A stretch of 64,000 bases of DNA. Source: Methylobacterium tardum. Lineage in GTDB: Bacteria; Pseudomonadota; Alphaproteobacteria; Rhizobiales; Beijerinckiaceae. Within the stretch, counting starts at the first letter, position 1. Each line of letters begins with the position of its first letter. The notes beneath the pieces are model-generated. The model was not told the origin of the DNA, did no database searches, and worked only from the letters and a program-made list of their open reading frames with translations. The stretch lies in assembly GCF_023546765.1 (NCBI RefSeq), contig NZ_CP097484.1:5380501-5444500 (forward strand), in the 5' to 3' direction. The position numbers and the translations under genes were made by a program. Below, one piece after another: positions 63,991 to 64,000 of this stretch.

Positions 63991-64000
63991 TCCGGAAGGC

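Overview
The window looks like a chromosomal segment of a high-GC alphaproteobacterium, most likely Methylobacterium or a close relative. This is an inference from base composition and gene content (glxBCD/glnT cluster, urtABCDE with formamidase, GlxA-type regulator, small secreted proteins); no marker gene in the window proves the species.

Positions 1-15579 are one end of an integrated phage-like element that continues beyond the left edge. A tyrosine recombinase (14174-15493) points at a 50-bp 3' half of a tRNA-Arg(UCU) gene (15530-15579), which I read as the attachment-site copy. To its left, almost all phage genes lie on the minus strand: small DNA-binding proteins, a large primase-polymerase/helicase fusion, an S49 capsid-type protease, a tail assembly protein and the start of a tape-measure protein. 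No portal, terminase or major capsid gene is visible. Four lower-GC genes of unknown function, three of them facing the other way, sit between the phage genes. They are the best candidates for an undescribed accessory or defence function: a DUF2971 protein and three membrane proteins.

Positions 15813-48814 form a dense nitrogen-acquisition region. It starts with an AraC regulator interrupted by an amber codon, an aldo/keto reductase, a MetX-like hydrolase and a molybdopterin oxidoreductase. Next comes a GlxA-type regulator divergent from a monomeric sarcosine/N-methyl-amino-acid oxidase and a polar amino acid ABC transporter. Facing these is glnT-glxDCB with an XRE-cupin regulator. Then follow a formamidase with a complete urea-type transporter (urtABCDE), and a set with an M20 amidohydrolase, a PuuE-like deacetylase and a branched-chain-type transporter whose permease and both ATPases are fused in one chain, with NTF2-like and GntR genes. 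Together they suggest uptake of reduced nitrogen compounds, release of their nitrogen and assimilation through glutamine/glutamate-synthase-like enzymes.

Positions 49135-63990 hold general chromosomal genes: a helix-hairpin-helix protein, an orphan TAXI binding protein, a short-chain dehydrogenase, a TetR-controlled RND efflux pair, several small secreted or single-pass proteins, a single-domain response regulator, a DUF2059 protein, and a likely trans-acting small RNA (about 60914-60985) with its own promoter, anti-Shine-Dalgarno stretch and terminator.

Three conserved genes (glnT, glxB, the RND permease) each lack exactly one base. All three could be consensus errors, so their pseudogene status is uncertain. 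The AraC amber codon is a substitution and needs a separate explanation.
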